Source: Pseudomonas cedrina subsp. cedrina
GTDB lineage: Bacteria; Pseudomonadota; Gammaproteobacteria; Pseudomonadales; Pseudomonadaceae
DNA length: 64,000 nt
Reading direction: 5' to 3'
NCBI RefSeq assembly: GCF_001983175.1
Contig: NZ_MNPW01000006.1
Location: 372,001-436,000 of the forward strand
The translations under genes were made by a program, and so were the position numbers. Below the pieces are notes generated by a model. That model was not told the origin of the DNA. It did no database searches and saw only the letters and a program-made list of their open reading frames with translations. How positions within the stretch are numbered: position 1 is the stretch's first letter; the number at the start of each line of letters is the position of its first letter. Positions 27,971 through 37,961 of this stretch are shown in pieces.

Positions 27971-29275
27971 ATGCACCCTGAGTCCCCTACCGGGCAGGCT
28001 TCTTTAGTCACGCCTACAAGAAAGCGTTTTTTCATCATGGTGCTGCTGTTCATTACCGTGGTCATCAACTACCTCGACCGCAGCAACCTGTCGATCGCCG
28101 CCCCGGCCCTGACCAGCGAGCTGGGCATCGACCCGGTGCATGTCGGCCTGATCTTCTCGGCCTTCGGCTGGACCTACGCCGCCATGCAAATCCCCGGCGG
28201 CTGGCTGGTGGACCGCGTGCCGCCGCGCATTCTCTACACCGCTGCGCTGTTGCTGTGGTCCATCGCCACCGTAATGCTCGGCTTCGCCGCCAGCTTTATC
28301 GCACTGTTCGTGCTGCGCATGGCGGTGGGTGCGTTGGAAGCCCCGGCGTATCCGATCAACAGCCGTGTGGTCACCACCTGGTTCCCTGAGCGCGAGCGCG
28401 CCACGGCGATTGGCGTCTACACCTCGGGGCAGTTTGTCGGGCTGGCGTTTCTCACCCCGGTCCTGGCCTGGCTGCAACACGCGTTTGGCTGGCACATGGT
28501 GTTTGTCGCCACCGGTGGCGTGGGCATTGTGTGGGCGGTGATCTGGTATGCGGTGTATCGCGAACCCAAGGATTTCAAAGGCGCCAACGCCGCTGAAATC
28601 GAGCTGATCCGCGAAGGCGGTGGCCTGGTGGACATGCAGGAAAAAACCACCAAGGCACCGTTCAGCTGGGTCGACCTGGGCATCGTGTTGAGCAAACGCA
28701 AACTCTGGGGCATCTACCTGGGGCAGTTCTGCCTGAACTCCACGCTGTGGTTCTTCCTGACCTGGTTCCCGACCTACCTGGTGAAATATCGCGGCATGGA
28801 CTTCATCAAGTCCGGCCTGCTGGCGTCGCTGCCGTTCCTGGCAGCGTTTGTCGGCGTGCTGTGCTCCGGGATCTTTTCCGATTGGCTGATTCGTCGCGGC
28901 GCGTCGGTGGGGTTTGCGCGCAAGTTGCCGATCATTGGCGGGTTGCTGATTTCCACGGCGATCATCGGTGCCAACTATGTGGACTCGACGGCCTGGGTGA
29001 TCGCGTTCCTGGCGCTGGCGTTCTTCGGTAACGGCCTGGCGTCGATCACCTGGTCGCTGGTGTCGACCCTGGCACCGGCGCGCCTGCTGGGGCTGACCGG
29101 AGGGGTGTTCAACTTCATCGGCAACCTGTCGGCGATCGCCACGCCGATCGTGATTGGCTTCCTGGCCAGTGGCGATTCGTTTGCGCCGGCGATTACCTAT
29201 ATCGCGGTGCTGGCATTGCTGGGGGCGCTGTCCTACATATTGCTGGTGGGCAAGGTCGAGCGGATCGAGTTGTAA
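27971..29275 (+). CDS. dgoT: MFS transporter, probable D-galactonate importer
   Basis: 434 residues from ATG 27971, with about 12 TM helices. It belongs to the anion:cation symporter family (ACS): the first helix VLLFITVVINYLDRSNLSIAAPAL holds the Tyr/Asp-Arg motif, and GWLVDRVPPR is the MFS loop 2-3 motif. Location after dgoKAD suggests D-galactonate/H+ symport; sugar-acid relatives (glucarate, hexuronate) look very similar, so the substrate relies on context. Codons upstream of 27971 are open but fall in the REP element. Confidence 0.88.
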   Translation: MHPESPTGQASLVTPTRKRFFIMVLLFITVVINYLDRSNLSIAAPALTSELGIDPVHVGLIFSAFGWTYAAMQIPGGWLVDRVPPRILYTAALLLWSIATVMLGFAASFIALFVLRMAVGALEAPAYPINSRVVTTWFPERERATAIGVYTSGQFVGLAFLTPVLAWLQHAFGWHMVFVATGGVGIVWAVIWYAVYREPKDFKGANAAEIELIREGGGLVDMQEKTTKAPFSWVDLGIVLSKRKLWGIYLGQFCLNSTLWFFLTWFPTYLVKYRGMDFIKSGLLASLPFLAAFVGVLCSGIFSDWLIRRGASVGFARKLPIIGGLLISTAIIGANYVDSTAWVIAFLALAFFGNGLASITWSLVSTLAPARLLGLTGGVFNFIGNLSAIATPIVIGFLASGDSFAPAITYIAVLALLGALSYILLVGKVERIEL

Positions 29276-29280
29276 GCAAT

Positions 29281-29302
29281 GCGGGCGACCTTGCGGTCGC
29301 CC
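29281..29302. terminator. Hairpin between convergent genes (possible terminator)
   Basis: GGGCGACC-TTGC-GGTCGCCC (29283-29302) starts 7 bp after the transporter stop and lies 13 bp before the end of the convergent flavoprotein gene. The T tract is poor on both strands. Confidence 0.45.
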
Positions 29303-29314
29303 GTCACGTTTGGC

Positions 29315-30964
29315 TTACGGTACCGACATTTCGTTATGGAACATATTCTGCGGGTCCCAGCGTTGTTTGGTGTCGTGCAGGCGGGTTCTGATCGTGCCGT
29401 CAGGGAAGAATATCTCGTACCACCGCGGGTTGGGTCCCAGGCTTGGGATGCCACGATGGAACAGCATATCGCGGTCAGGGTAGTTGATGTAGCAACCGTC
29501 AAACTCAGGGTCGACCGGAACACCGCTAGCGAAGGCCTTGGAAAACAGCCCTTGAATCCAGTTCGCGTGTGCTTGATCCGCAGCGACGCTTTCGTCATGC
29601 CAGTAGCATTGCGGCTGCCATTTCAGGTACGACGAACGCTGCGAAACCGATGATTCCCGACGTATCGCCGGGCTAGCCTCATTGATCTGCCCGCCGAAGG
29701 ACTGGATCTGGATCAGGCTCTGAGTCAGATACTTGTTGGGATCATCCAGCGTCAGCGTGTCCCAGATCGCCTGCAGCACCGTTGGGGTAAACCCGCCCTT
29801 CTGGTAAGCCGACTTATACCGGCCACGTTGGTTTGGCCCCGAACCGTTGAGGGTTTGCTGGCAATGCAGCCAATCCATTTGGCGCGTGGCCGCCAGGGCG
29901 GATGACAATGAATTGATCGTACGCCCGGCTGGGTTGCTGCGTGGCAGGTGGATCGCAGGTGACTGGCTGAGGCATTCGGTGGCGGGTATGCCGATTGCAG
30001 TCAGCATGGTTGTTACGAAGTCATCAAAGGCTGCCTGATCCTGGAGCCCGCCATTCTTGTCCACGTAATGGACGTCCAGGGTAACGTTGCCGGTGTTCTG
30101 GTGGCGCATTTCCAGTTTGGTCGCCAGGCCCCAGGTGCCGCGGTTGGCCTGGTTGCGGGCAAACCAATCCTGATAGGCCGTCAGCAGCTTGTCGAGGGCA
30201 AGCTTGCTCAACTGCGACCAGTCCCACTCCATCACCAGCCACAGCACCTCGGTGGGGGCGTCGGGCAAACTGTCGAAGTAATAGCTGGTAATAATCCCGA
30301 ACTGTCCACCGCCTGCGCCGCAGCAGGCGGCAAACAGATCCAGTTCATCCGGATTGGTATTGTTACGAGCTACATGCACCGGTTGCAGGCCGTCGCGTTG
30401 GGCGTTGGGCACCAGCATATCGACGCCGCTCAGCCAGTCACACACCAGGCCATCCTTGCGTGACAGCAACCCGTAGCCGCCTCCGCAGATATGGCCGCCC
30501 AGCCCGACCGAGTAACACGAACCACCGGGCAGGCTTTTGTTGGCCAATTTATACAACGCCACGTAGGCATCCCAGTTCTGACCGCCCGCCCCCAGGCGAA
30601 AGCTGTAGCGATGAGGTGAGCTTGGCACCAGTTCCGAGGCGATTTGCCCACTGACGTCATACATCACTTGGTTGAGGTGGCTGATATCCAGAATCGACAG
30701 TGTCTCGGTGCTATTGGGCATCTTGTTTGAGACGAAACCTTCATAGCAATGACCGCCGCTGCGTACGGTTATCCGGCCATTGGGCAACGCCAGCGCCTGG
30801 GCGGCGGCGTCGATAATGTCTTGAAAGTTCTGACAGAGGTAAATCCGGTCGGCGCCTGCGGGCGACGACTCGCCCTGCACATTGCCCAACGGCCAGCGCA
30901 GGTTGAAGCCTTTCTGCAAGGTTGAATGACGGGGGTCTGAAGCAGTGATGAGATCAAATGCCAT
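29315..30964 (-). CDS. FAD-binding oxidoreductase of the berberine-bridge enzyme type
   Basis: 549 residues. An FAD_binding_4 (PCMH/VAO-type) domain covers about 35-215 and a C-terminal BBE segment (YINYPDRDM ... WDPQNMF) closes the protein. RSGGHCYEGF places His72 and PGGSCYSVGLGGHICGGGYG places Cys150 at the two positions that carry the flavin covalently in bicovalent BBE-like oxidases, so bicovalent FAD is likely. Such enzymes oxidise sugars, alkaloids or polyketides; the substrate here is unknown. No signal peptide is evident. It stands alone between the dgo cluster and trpA, separated from both by hairpins, and looks like an accessory gene. Confidence 0.85.
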   Translation of the reverse strand: MAFDLITASDPRHSTLQKGFNLRWPLGNVQGESSPAGADRIYLCQNFQDIIDAAAQALALPNGRITVRSGGHCYEGFVSNKMPNSTETLSILDISHLNQVMYDVSGQIASELVPSSPHRYSFRLGAGGQNWDAYVALYKLANKSLPGGSCYSVGLGGHICGGGYGLLSRKDGLVCDWLSGVDMLVPNAQRDGLQPVHVARNNTNPDELDLFAACCGAGGGQFGIITSYYFDSLPDAPTEVLWLVMEWDWSQLSKLALDKLLTAYQDWFARNQANRGTWGLATKLEMRHQNTGNVTLDVHYVDKNGGLQDQAAFDDFVTTMLTAIGIPATECLSQSPAIHLPRSNPAGRTINSLSSALAATRQMDWLHCQQTLNGSGPNQRGRYKSAYQKGGFTPTVLQAIWDTLTLDDPNKYLTQSLIQIQSFGGQINEASPAIRRESSVSQRSSYLKWQPQCYWHDESVAADQAHANWIQGLFSKAFASGVPVDPEFDGCYINYPDRDMLFHRGIPSLGPNPRWYEIFFPDGTIRTRLHDTKQRWDPQNMFHNEMSVP

Positions 30965-31073
30965 GATGTACTCCTGGGAGCCAAGGATGACTTCTGATGC
31001 AGCTAACTTAACGACCGGGAGGCAAGAACTGCGGGGGCTTGCAGGGGCGGTTAGACGGCAATAGGCATGAAGT

Positions 31074-31106
31074 GCTTGTGGGGTGACGGCATGTCACCCC
31101 ACAAGC
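31074..31106. terminator. Perfect 14-bp inverted repeat after trpA
   Basis: GCTTGTGGGGTGAC (31074-31087), loop GGCAT, GTCACCCCACAAGC (31093-31106). It lies 28 bp beyond the trpA stop and about 110 bp before the flavoprotein start on the same strand. The position fits a trpBA terminator, but no T run follows on either strand, so it could instead be a transcript-end stabiliser or protein site. Confidence 0.5.
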
Positions 31107-31133
31107 CTAGCGCAAGAATCCAGACAGGCACGC

Positions 31134-31942
31134 TTACCGACGAGCGTTGCGCACGCCTTCGGACAGCGCCGCGCAATGGCTCAATACGCCATCGATCGCC
31201 TGCTGGGCGCTGCTGGCGCTGGCGATGTGATCGATCAGCGCCGAACCCACCACCACGCCGTCGGCCAGGCGCGCAATGGCCGCCGCTTGCTCCGGCGTGC
31301 GGATACCGAAGCCGATGCTGATTGGCAGGTCGGTATGGCGACGCAGGCGGGTCACGGCCTCTTCGACGTGTTCCAAGGTAGCGGCCCCGGCACCGGTCAC
31401 ACCGGCCACCGACACGTAGTACACAAAGCCGGAACTGCCGTTGAGCACGGTCGGCAGGCGTACGTCATCGGTCGTCGGCGTGGTCAGGCGGATAAAGTCG
31501 ATGCCGGCGGCCTGGGCCGGGTCGCACAGTTCGCCGTTATGCTCGGGCGGCATGTCGACCACGATCAGGCCGTCGACGCCGGCTTCCTTGGCGTCGGCGA
31601 TGAACTGCGGCACGCCGTATTTGTGGATCGGGTTGAAGTAGCCCATCAACACCAGCGGCGTATCGTTGTTGTCCTTGCGGAACTCGCGAACCATCTGCAG
31701 GGTTTTCGCCAGGTTCTGCTTGGCTTCCAGTGCGCGGATGTTGGCCAATTGAATGGCCGGGCCGTCGGCCATTGGATCGGTGAAGGGCATGCCCAGCTCG
31801 ATCACGTCGGCACCGGCGGCTGGCAATCCCTTGAGGATCGCCAGGGAGGTGTCATAACCGGGGTCGCCGGCGGTGACGAAGGTCACCAGGGCGGCGCGAT
31901 TCTGTTCTTTAAGCTGCGCGAAGCGGGTTTGCAGGCGGCTCA

Positions 31943-31943
<1 letters not shown>
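31134..31943 (-). CDS. trpA: Tryptophan synthase alpha chain
   Basis: 269 residues, TIM barrel. It cleaves indole-3-glycerol phosphate to indole and glyceraldehyde-3-phosphate inside the alpha2beta2 complex. The catalytic Glu and Asp are in [19 protein letters not shown], and the phosphate-binding loops [10 protein letters not shown] and [11 protein letters not shown] are present. Its ATG overlaps the trpB stop by one base, giving tight translational coupling that keeps the subunits equimolar. Confidence 0.98.
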
Positions 31944-33278
<1,335 letters not shown>

Positions 33279-34175
33279 ATGAGCCGAAACCTTCCACCCC
33301 TTAATGCGCTGCGCGCGTTTGAAGCCACCGCGCGGCTCAACAGCGTCAGCCAGGCAGCCGAGCAATTGCACGTCACTCACGGCGCCGTCAGCCGCCAGTT
33401 GAAGGTGTTGGAAGAACACTTGGGTGTCAGCCTTTTTATTAAGGATGGGCGCGGCCTTAAACTCACAGATTCCGGCGTCCGCTTACGCGATGTCAGCGCC
33501 GAGGCGTTTGAGCGGTTAAGGGATGTGTGTGCTGAATTGACCCAGGCCAGCGCCGACGCGCCCTTCGTACTCGGCTGCTCGGGCAGTTTGCTGGCGCGCT
33601 GGTTGATTCCGCGCCTGGGCCGCTTGAATGCGGACCTGCCGGACCTGCGCCTGCACCTTTCGGCGGGCGACGGGGATCTTGACCCCAGGCGGCCGGGTCT
33701 CGATGCCCTGCTGCTGTTCGCCGAGCCGCCATGGCCGGCGGACATGCAGGTGTTTGAGCTGGCCAGCGAACGTATCGGCCCGGTGATGAGCCCGCGCTTT
33801 GCCGGCTATGAGCGTTTGCGCCAGGCGCCTGCCGCCGCGTTGTGCAGTGAAGCGTTGCTGCACACCACATCGCGCCCGCAGGCCTGGCCCAGCTGGGCGC
33901 AGCAACACGGGATCGCGCCGGGCGCGTTGAAACACGGCCAGGGGTTTGAGCATTTGTATTATTTGCTGGAGGCGGCGGTGGCCGGATTGGGCGTGGCGAT
34001 TGCGCCGCAGCCGCTGGTCGCCGAGGACGTGCGGGCGGGTCGCCTGGTGGCGCCGTGGGGGTTCAGCGAAACCCCGGCGCACCTGGCGTTGTGGCTGCCC
34101 AAGCGCGCCGCGGATGGGCGCGCCGGGCAACTGGCGCAGTGGCTCAAGGCTGAGCTGGTGCGCCAGCCCCTGTAG
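33279..34175 (+). CDS. trpI: LysR-type activator of trpBA
   Basis: 298 residues. The N-terminal winged HTH contains [42 protein letters not shown], close to GcvA/AmpR/TrpI proteins. The C-terminal domain binds the inducer, which for TrpI is indole-3-glycerol phosphate. Divergence from trpB with a short shared regulatory gap is the defining TrpI context in Pseudomonas. Confidence 0.93.
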   Translation: MSRNLPPLNALRAFEATARLNSVSQAAEQLHVTHGAVSRQLKVLEEHLGVSLFIKDGRGLKLTDSGVRLRDVSAEAFERLRDVCAELTQASADAPFVLGCSGSLLARWLIPRLGRLNADLPDLRLHLSAGDGDLDPRRPGLDALLLFAEPPWPADMQVFELASERIGPVMSPRFAGYERLRQAPAAALCSEALLHTTSRPQAWPSWAQQHGIAPGALKHGQGFEHLYYLLEAAVAGLGVAIAPQPLVAEDVRAGRLVAPWGFSETPAHLALWLPKRAADGRAGQLAQWLKAELVRQPL

Positions 34176-34186
34176 CCGGTAAAAAA

Positions 34187-34513
34187 TCAGTCACCGCGTT
34201 TGCACAGCAGATAGGCCGCCAGCAGCCCCAGTGCGCCTACAGCGACACCGGCTGTAGTCCATGGGTGTTCCTGGGCGTAATCCCGGGTAGCAACGCCGGT
34301 TTCGCGGATTTTGACTTTGCTTTCTTCGTAGGCGTCGCTGATCAGATGGCGCGAGTGCTTGAGCGCATTCTCGGCATTGCTTTTCAGGGCCTTCAGCGTT
34401 TTGCGCGACTCGTCGGACGCATCGTCCTTGAGGCTCTCAAGGGACTTGAGCAGGCTCGAAATCTCGGCTTCCATGCTTTCCAGTGACGCTTTGCGTAAAG
34501 AAGTGTTGGCCAT
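34187..34513 (-). CDS. DUF883 family membrane-anchored protein (ElaB/YgaM-like)
   Basis: 108 residues. A long charged amphipathic helix (SLESMEAEISSLLKSLESLKDDASDESRKTLKALKSNAENALKHSR) is followed by one C-terminal TM helix in the HPWTTAGVAVGALGLLAAYLLCKRGD pattern. ElaB and YqjD of E. coli share this layout and tether ribosomes to the inner membrane in stationary phase; that role here is inference. The start at ATG 34513 follows GGAG; the frame upstream is open but lacks protein character. It is convergent with trpI, 11 bp apart. Confidence 0.88.
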   Translation of the reverse strand: MANTSLRKASLESMEAEISSLLKSLESLKDDASDESRKTLKALKSNAENALKHSRHLISDAYEESKVKIRETGVATRDYAQEHPWTTAGVAVGALGLLAAYLLCKRGD

Positions 34514-34670
34514 TTGGACTCTCCTGACGTGATTGAGTGGCGTGTGTAGATACCGACTGCGCCGGTCTCGGAAAGTGCAGTAAATCTGAACTTTCCAGGC
34601 GCAACGGCCGCCTGAAGCAGTACGAAGATTGACTGCTAGGCTCCATAAACGTCCCTTAAGGAGAAAAACC

Positions 34671-34886
34671 ATGACCGATCATCACACCTACAAGAAAGTC
34701 GAACTGGTGGGCTCGTCCACCACCACCATCGAAGATGCGATCCAGAATGCCCTGGCTGAAGCCAGCAAGAGCCTCAAGCACCTGGAATGGTTTGAAGTGA
34801 CTGAAACCCGTGGGCATATCGAAGACGGCAAGGTTGCCCACTACCAAGTCACACTCAAGGTGGGATTCCGAATTGCCAGCAGTTGA
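34671..34886 (+). CDS. Dodecin flavin-storage protein
   Basis: 71 residues, the standard dodecin length. [43 protein letters not shown] and the [14 protein letters not shown] strand match the family. The Trp in LEWFEV stacks on flavin in characterised dodecins, which form dodecamers storing FMN/riboflavin or CoA. AAGGAG lies 7 nt before the ATG at 34671. It is divergent from the DUF883 gene. Confidence 0.93.
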   Translation: MTDHHTYKKVELVGSSTTTIEDAIQNALAEASKSLKHLEWFEVTETRGHIEDGKVAHYQVTLKVGFRIASS

Positions 34887-35000
34887 TCCGCTGAGTTGAA
34901 CTTTGCTGACTGGCCGATTGCCATAACCTGCGCTACACCGTTGGGGTGCCGATGCGAAAGCGTCGGCGCGTTCTATTCGATCAGCGCAAGGAAGTAACGG

Positions 35001-35225
35001 ATGAAGAAGTTCTTGTTGGCAGTAGGTTTGTTGAGCATTGCAGGCACAGCCTTGGCGGCGGGCAAGCCTTGTGAAGAGCTCAAAAGTGAAATCGCAGCGA
35101 AAATCGACGCCAAGGGCGCCTCGGGTTATTCGCTGGAAGTGGTGGACAAAGGCGCAGCGGCGGACGGCGACGTGGTCGGCAGTTGCGAAGGCGGCACCAA
35201 GGAAATCGTCTACAAGCGCGGTTGA
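35001..35225 (+). CDS. DUF1161 small periplasmic protein (copy 1)
   Basis: 74 residues: signal peptide MKKFLLAVGLLSIAGTALA, then a short mature domain AGKPCEELKSEIAAKIDAKG...VVGSCEGGTKEIVYKRG. Two Cys (in PCEEL and GSCEGG) could form a disulfide in the periplasm. It is a paralogue of the gene at 37154, with the same Cys spacing pattern and CEEL, GSC-E-GTK-I-Y residues. Function of DUF1161 is unknown. A strong terminator follows 17 bp after the stop. Confidence 0.88.
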   Translation: MKKFLLAVGLLSIAGTALAAGKPCEELKSEIAAKIDAKGASGYSLEVVDKGAAADGDVVGSCEGGTKEIVYKRG

Positions 35226-35241
35226 CCCGTGTTGCAGATAT

Positions 35242-35273
35242 AAAAAACCGACGCGCGTGCGTCGGTTTTTTTT
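35242..35273. terminator. Bidirectional intrinsic terminator
   Basis: CCGACGC-GCGT-GCGTCGG stem with six A before it and eight T after it. It serves the DUF1161 gene on the plus strand and could also stop the convergent LLM oxidoreductase transcript. Confidence 0.9.
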
Positions 35274-35283
35274 CGCCTCGGGT

Positions 35284-36285
35284 TCAGCCCTTCATCACTT
35301 GCGCCAGTAGTTTGTAGGAATGAATTCGGTCAGCATGTTCATACAGATCGCTGGTGAAAATCAGCTCGTCTGCGCCGGTCTGCTCGATCAAAACTTCCAG
35401 CTTGGCGCGGATCTTCGCCGGGCCGCCGACCATGGCCAGGCCGAGGAAACCGCCGACCGCGTCTTTTTCATGGGGCAGCCACAGGCCATCCATGCTGTCC
35501 ACCGGTGGGCGCTGCACCAGGCTCTGGCCGCGCATCAGCGCGAGGATGCGTTGGTACACCGAGGTGGCCAGGTAGTCGGCCTGTTCGTCGGTGTCCGCCG
35601 CCACCAACGGAATGCCGAGCATGACGTAGGGCTTGTCCAGCACGGCAGAGGGCTTGAAGTGGTTGCGGTAGACGCGAATCGCCTCATGCATCAAGCGCGG
35701 CGCGAAATGCGAGGCGAAGGCGTAGGGCAAGCCGCGTTCGCCTGCCAGCTGGGCGCTGAACAAGCTGGAGCCCAGCAGCCAGACAGGCACGTTGGTGCCG
35801 GTGCCGGGAACCGCGATGACCCGTTGATCTGGCGTGCGTGGGCCCAGGTAGGCCATCAGCTCGGCAACATCTTCCGGGAAGTCGTCGGCACTGCCTGAGC
35901 GCTCACGGCGCAGGGCGCGGGCGGTCATCTGGTCGGAACCGGGCGCGCGGCCCAGGCCCAGGTCGATGCGGCCGGGGTAGAGGCTTTCCAGGGTGCCGAA
36001 TTGTTCGGCGATTACCAGCGGCGCGTGGTTGGGCAGCATCACACCGCCGGAACCGACGCGAATCGTCGAGGTGCCACCGGCCAGGTAACCCAGCAATACC
36101 GAGGTGGCCGAACTGGCGATGCCGTCCATGTTGTGGTGTTCAGCCACCCAGAAACGGGTGTAGCCGAACTTTTCCACATGCTGGGCCAGGTCCAGGGAAT
36201 TGCGCAGTGACTGCGCCGGGCTGCCGTTGGCGCGCACGGGCACCAGGTCCAGGGTCGAGAATTTTACGTCGGACAGCGATTTCAT
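35284..36285 (-). CDS. LLM-class flavin-dependent oxidoreductase (luciferase-like)
   Basis: 333 residues from ATG 36285 ([18 protein letters not shown]). It has the bacterial-luciferase-like TIM barrel with the group-1 features [37 protein letters not shown] and [17 protein letters not shown]. Members use FMNH2 and O2; this subgroup (YhbW-like) has no defined substrate. A further 22 codons upstream are open but unlike the family. It is divergent from osmC across 217 bp. Confidence 0.9.
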   Translation of the reverse strand: MKSLSDVKFSTLDLVPVRANGSPAQSLRNSLDLAQHVEKFGYTRFWVAEHHNMDGIASSATSVLLGYLAGGTSTIRVGSGGVMLPNHAPLVIAEQFGTLESLYPGRIDLGLGRAPGSDQMTARALRRERSGSADDFPEDVAELMAYLGPRTPDQRVIAVPGTGTNVPVWLLGSSLFSAQLAGERGLPYAFASHFAPRLMHEAIRVYRNHFKPSAVLDKPYVMLGIPLVAADTDEQADYLATSVYQRILALMRGQSLVQRPPVDSMDGLWLPHEKDAVGGFLGLAMVGGPAKIRAKLEVLIEQTGADELIFTSDLYEHADRIHSYKLLAQVMKG

Positions 36286-36502
36286 AAGCCTGCTTCTCCA
36301 ATGGGGGCGCAGGCTTTTTAAACGAACCAAAACCTGCCGCTTCATGTGCATGTTCTATGCAATGAGGGCATATACCCGAGATTCAATAGCAACCTATGAA
36401 ATTTCCTACTGGTTTACTAGGTTTCTCCGACGAGGTGAACTTTGCCAGAGCTTCTATCCTCAGAACTCTACTAACGCAAAACCACCGTTCGAGGAGACCG
36501 CT

Positions 36503-36934
36503 ATGAGTATCGTTAAAAAAGCATCCGCGCATTGGGAAGGTGACCTGAAGACAGGCCTGGGCTCCATTTCTACGGAAACGGGCGTACTGCGTGAAGCGCC
36601 CTACGGCTTCAAGGCTCGTTTCGAAGGTGGTAAGGGCACCAACCCGGAAGAACTGATCGGTGCGGCCCACGCCGGCTGTTTCTCCATGGCGTTTTCCATG
36701 ATTCTCGGCGATGCCGGGCTCAAGGCTGACAGCATCGACACTCAGGCCGAGGTGACCCTGGACCAAGTGGAAGGCGGCTTTGCCATCACTGCCGTGAAGC
36801 TGATCCTCAAGGCCAAGATCCCAGGCGCCAGCCAGGCGCAGTTCGATGAGCTGAGCAAAAAGGCCAAGGAAGGGTGCCCAGTGTCCAAAGTGCTGAATGC
36901 AACCATCACCCTGGATGCCACCCTGGTTAGCTGA
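36503..36934 (+). CDS. osmC: OsmC-type organic hydroperoxide reductase
   Basis: 143 residues. The two redox cysteines are in AAHAGCFSMAFSMIL and KEGCPVSKVL, the OsmC/Ohr hallmark, and the N-terminal KKASAHWEGDLKTGLGSISTETGVL matches the OsmC rather than the Ohr subgroup. It reduces organic hydroperoxides and is usually induced by osmotic or stationary-phase stress. GAGGAG lies about 7 nt before the ATG at 36503; the frame upstream is open for 100 codons but not protein-like. A REP pair follows. Confidence 0.93.
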   Translation: MSIVKKASAHWEGDLKTGLGSISTETGVLREAPYGFKARFEGGKGTNPEELIGAAHAGCFSMAFSMILGDAGLKADSIDTQAEVTLDQVEGGFAITAVKLILKAKIPGASQAQFDELSKKAKEGCPVSKVLNATITLDATLVS

Positions 36935-36962
36935 CACAAGGTTTCAATTGGAAGCTGGCTGG

Positions 36963-37049
36963 TGTGGGAGCTGGCTTGCCTGCGATGCAGGCACCGCGGT
37001 GTATCAGTCACACCTTGGTGATGCTATCGCGGGCAAGCCAGCTCCCACA
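36963..37049. repeat. REP pair after osmC
   Basis: TGTGGGAGCTGGCTTGCCTG and the complement of a GCGGGCAAGCCAGCTC arm are inverted over about 38 bp, between two same-direction genes. Confidence 0.88.
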
Positions 37050-37153
37050 TTAGTTCTGCGTTAAATCAGAACTCGTGTTTCATGGATGTGGTCCTATAGC
37101 CTATGCAGCCTTAGACGCACACCCGTGCGCAATGCATTCAGGGAGCTACACAC

Positions 37154-37393
37154 ATGAAACGTTTTGCTTTGGCGGTCATCTGCGGTGTCTTGGCCACGTC
37201 GGCCGTGGCCGCTCCAAAAGACTGCGAAGAGCTTCGCAAGGAAATTGAAGTCAACATCCAGGCCAAGGCTATTCCCTCCTACACCCTGGAAATCATCACC
37301 GCCGAAGAAGCCAAGAACCACGACAGCGCGATGATTGTGGGTTCGTGCGAAAACGGTACCAAGCGCATCATCTATCAGAAGAACAACGACTGA
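37154..37393 (+). CDS. DUF1161 small periplasmic protein (copy 2)
   Basis: 79 residues: signal peptide MKRFALAVICGVLATSAVA and a mature part APKDCEELRKEIEVNIQAK...IVGSCENGTKRIIYQKNND. The two conserved Cys and the CEEL...GSCE-GTK-I-Y frame are shared with the gene at 35001. The two copies flank the LLM/osmC pair. The stop codon touches the stop of the convergent lipoprotein gene, with no bases between. Function unknown. Confidence 0.88.
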   Translation: MKRFALAVICGVLATSAVAAPKDCEELRKEIEVNIQAKAIPSYTLEIITAEEAKNHDSAMIVGSCENGTKRIIYQKNND

Positions 37394-37816
37394 TCAGATG
37401 CAGTTGACGCTGCGCTCTTCGGCCAATAACTGACGCGCCGAGTCATACAGCCGGATATTGGGTGTGAAGGCCAGCGAGCGGCCTTCCAGCACATAACGCT
37501 GCCCGGCCTGGAAATGGTCGTACGCCAGGGTCATGAAGCAGGTGCGGTACATCGTCTGGCTGAGCCCGCCCAAACCGCCGCCGGCAGGCACCTCGAAGTC
37601 GAAGCGCACCATCAACTCATGAGGGCCGGGCGGCATCTGGAAATAACGCCCGTCGTCGAGGTTTTTTCCATCCAGACGCTGCGCCATCACCATCTTCGCC
37701 CCCGGCGTCGGGGTGGTGAAATCGACCCAGGCCTGTTGCGGATCCCTCGGCGGTACGGGGGTTGTGGTGCAGGCACTGAGGAACAGGGCAACGACGGGAA
37801 GCAATAGCTGGCGCAT
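37394..37816 (-). CDS. Small lipoprotein of unknown function
   Basis: 140 residues. A lipoprotein signal MRQLLLPVVALFLSAC gives Cys16 as the acylation site, followed by TTTPVPPRDPQ. Residue +2 is Thr, so outer-membrane sorting is likely. The rest is a small beta-rich domain (WVDFTTPTPGAKMVMAQRLDGKNLDDGRYFQMPPGPHELMVRFDFEV ... GQRYVLEG), resembling families that bind or display ligands at the envelope; no function is recognised. The ATG at 37816 is preceded by GAG at 8 nt; the GTG at 37825 is an alternative. It ends directly against the DUF1161 gene. Confidence 0.82.
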   Translation of the reverse strand: MRQLLLPVVALFLSACTTTPVPPRDPQQAWVDFTTPTPGAKMVMAQRLDGKNLDDGRYFQMPPGPHELMVRFDFEVPAGGGLGGLSQTMYRTCFMTLAYDHFQAGQRYVLEGRSLAFTPNIRLYDSARQLLAEERSVNCI

Positions 37817-37961
37817 GGCAGGCACTCAACGTTGGGCCAAAGAGATGAGCCTGACGCCAACCGCAGCAGACTCCCTACTCAGTATAAACACCGTCAGCCA
37901 TGGAAAAATTCCGTCCAGGCGCGATAGTCTGGCGGGCAAATTACCCAGGAGCGGTCGGGGC

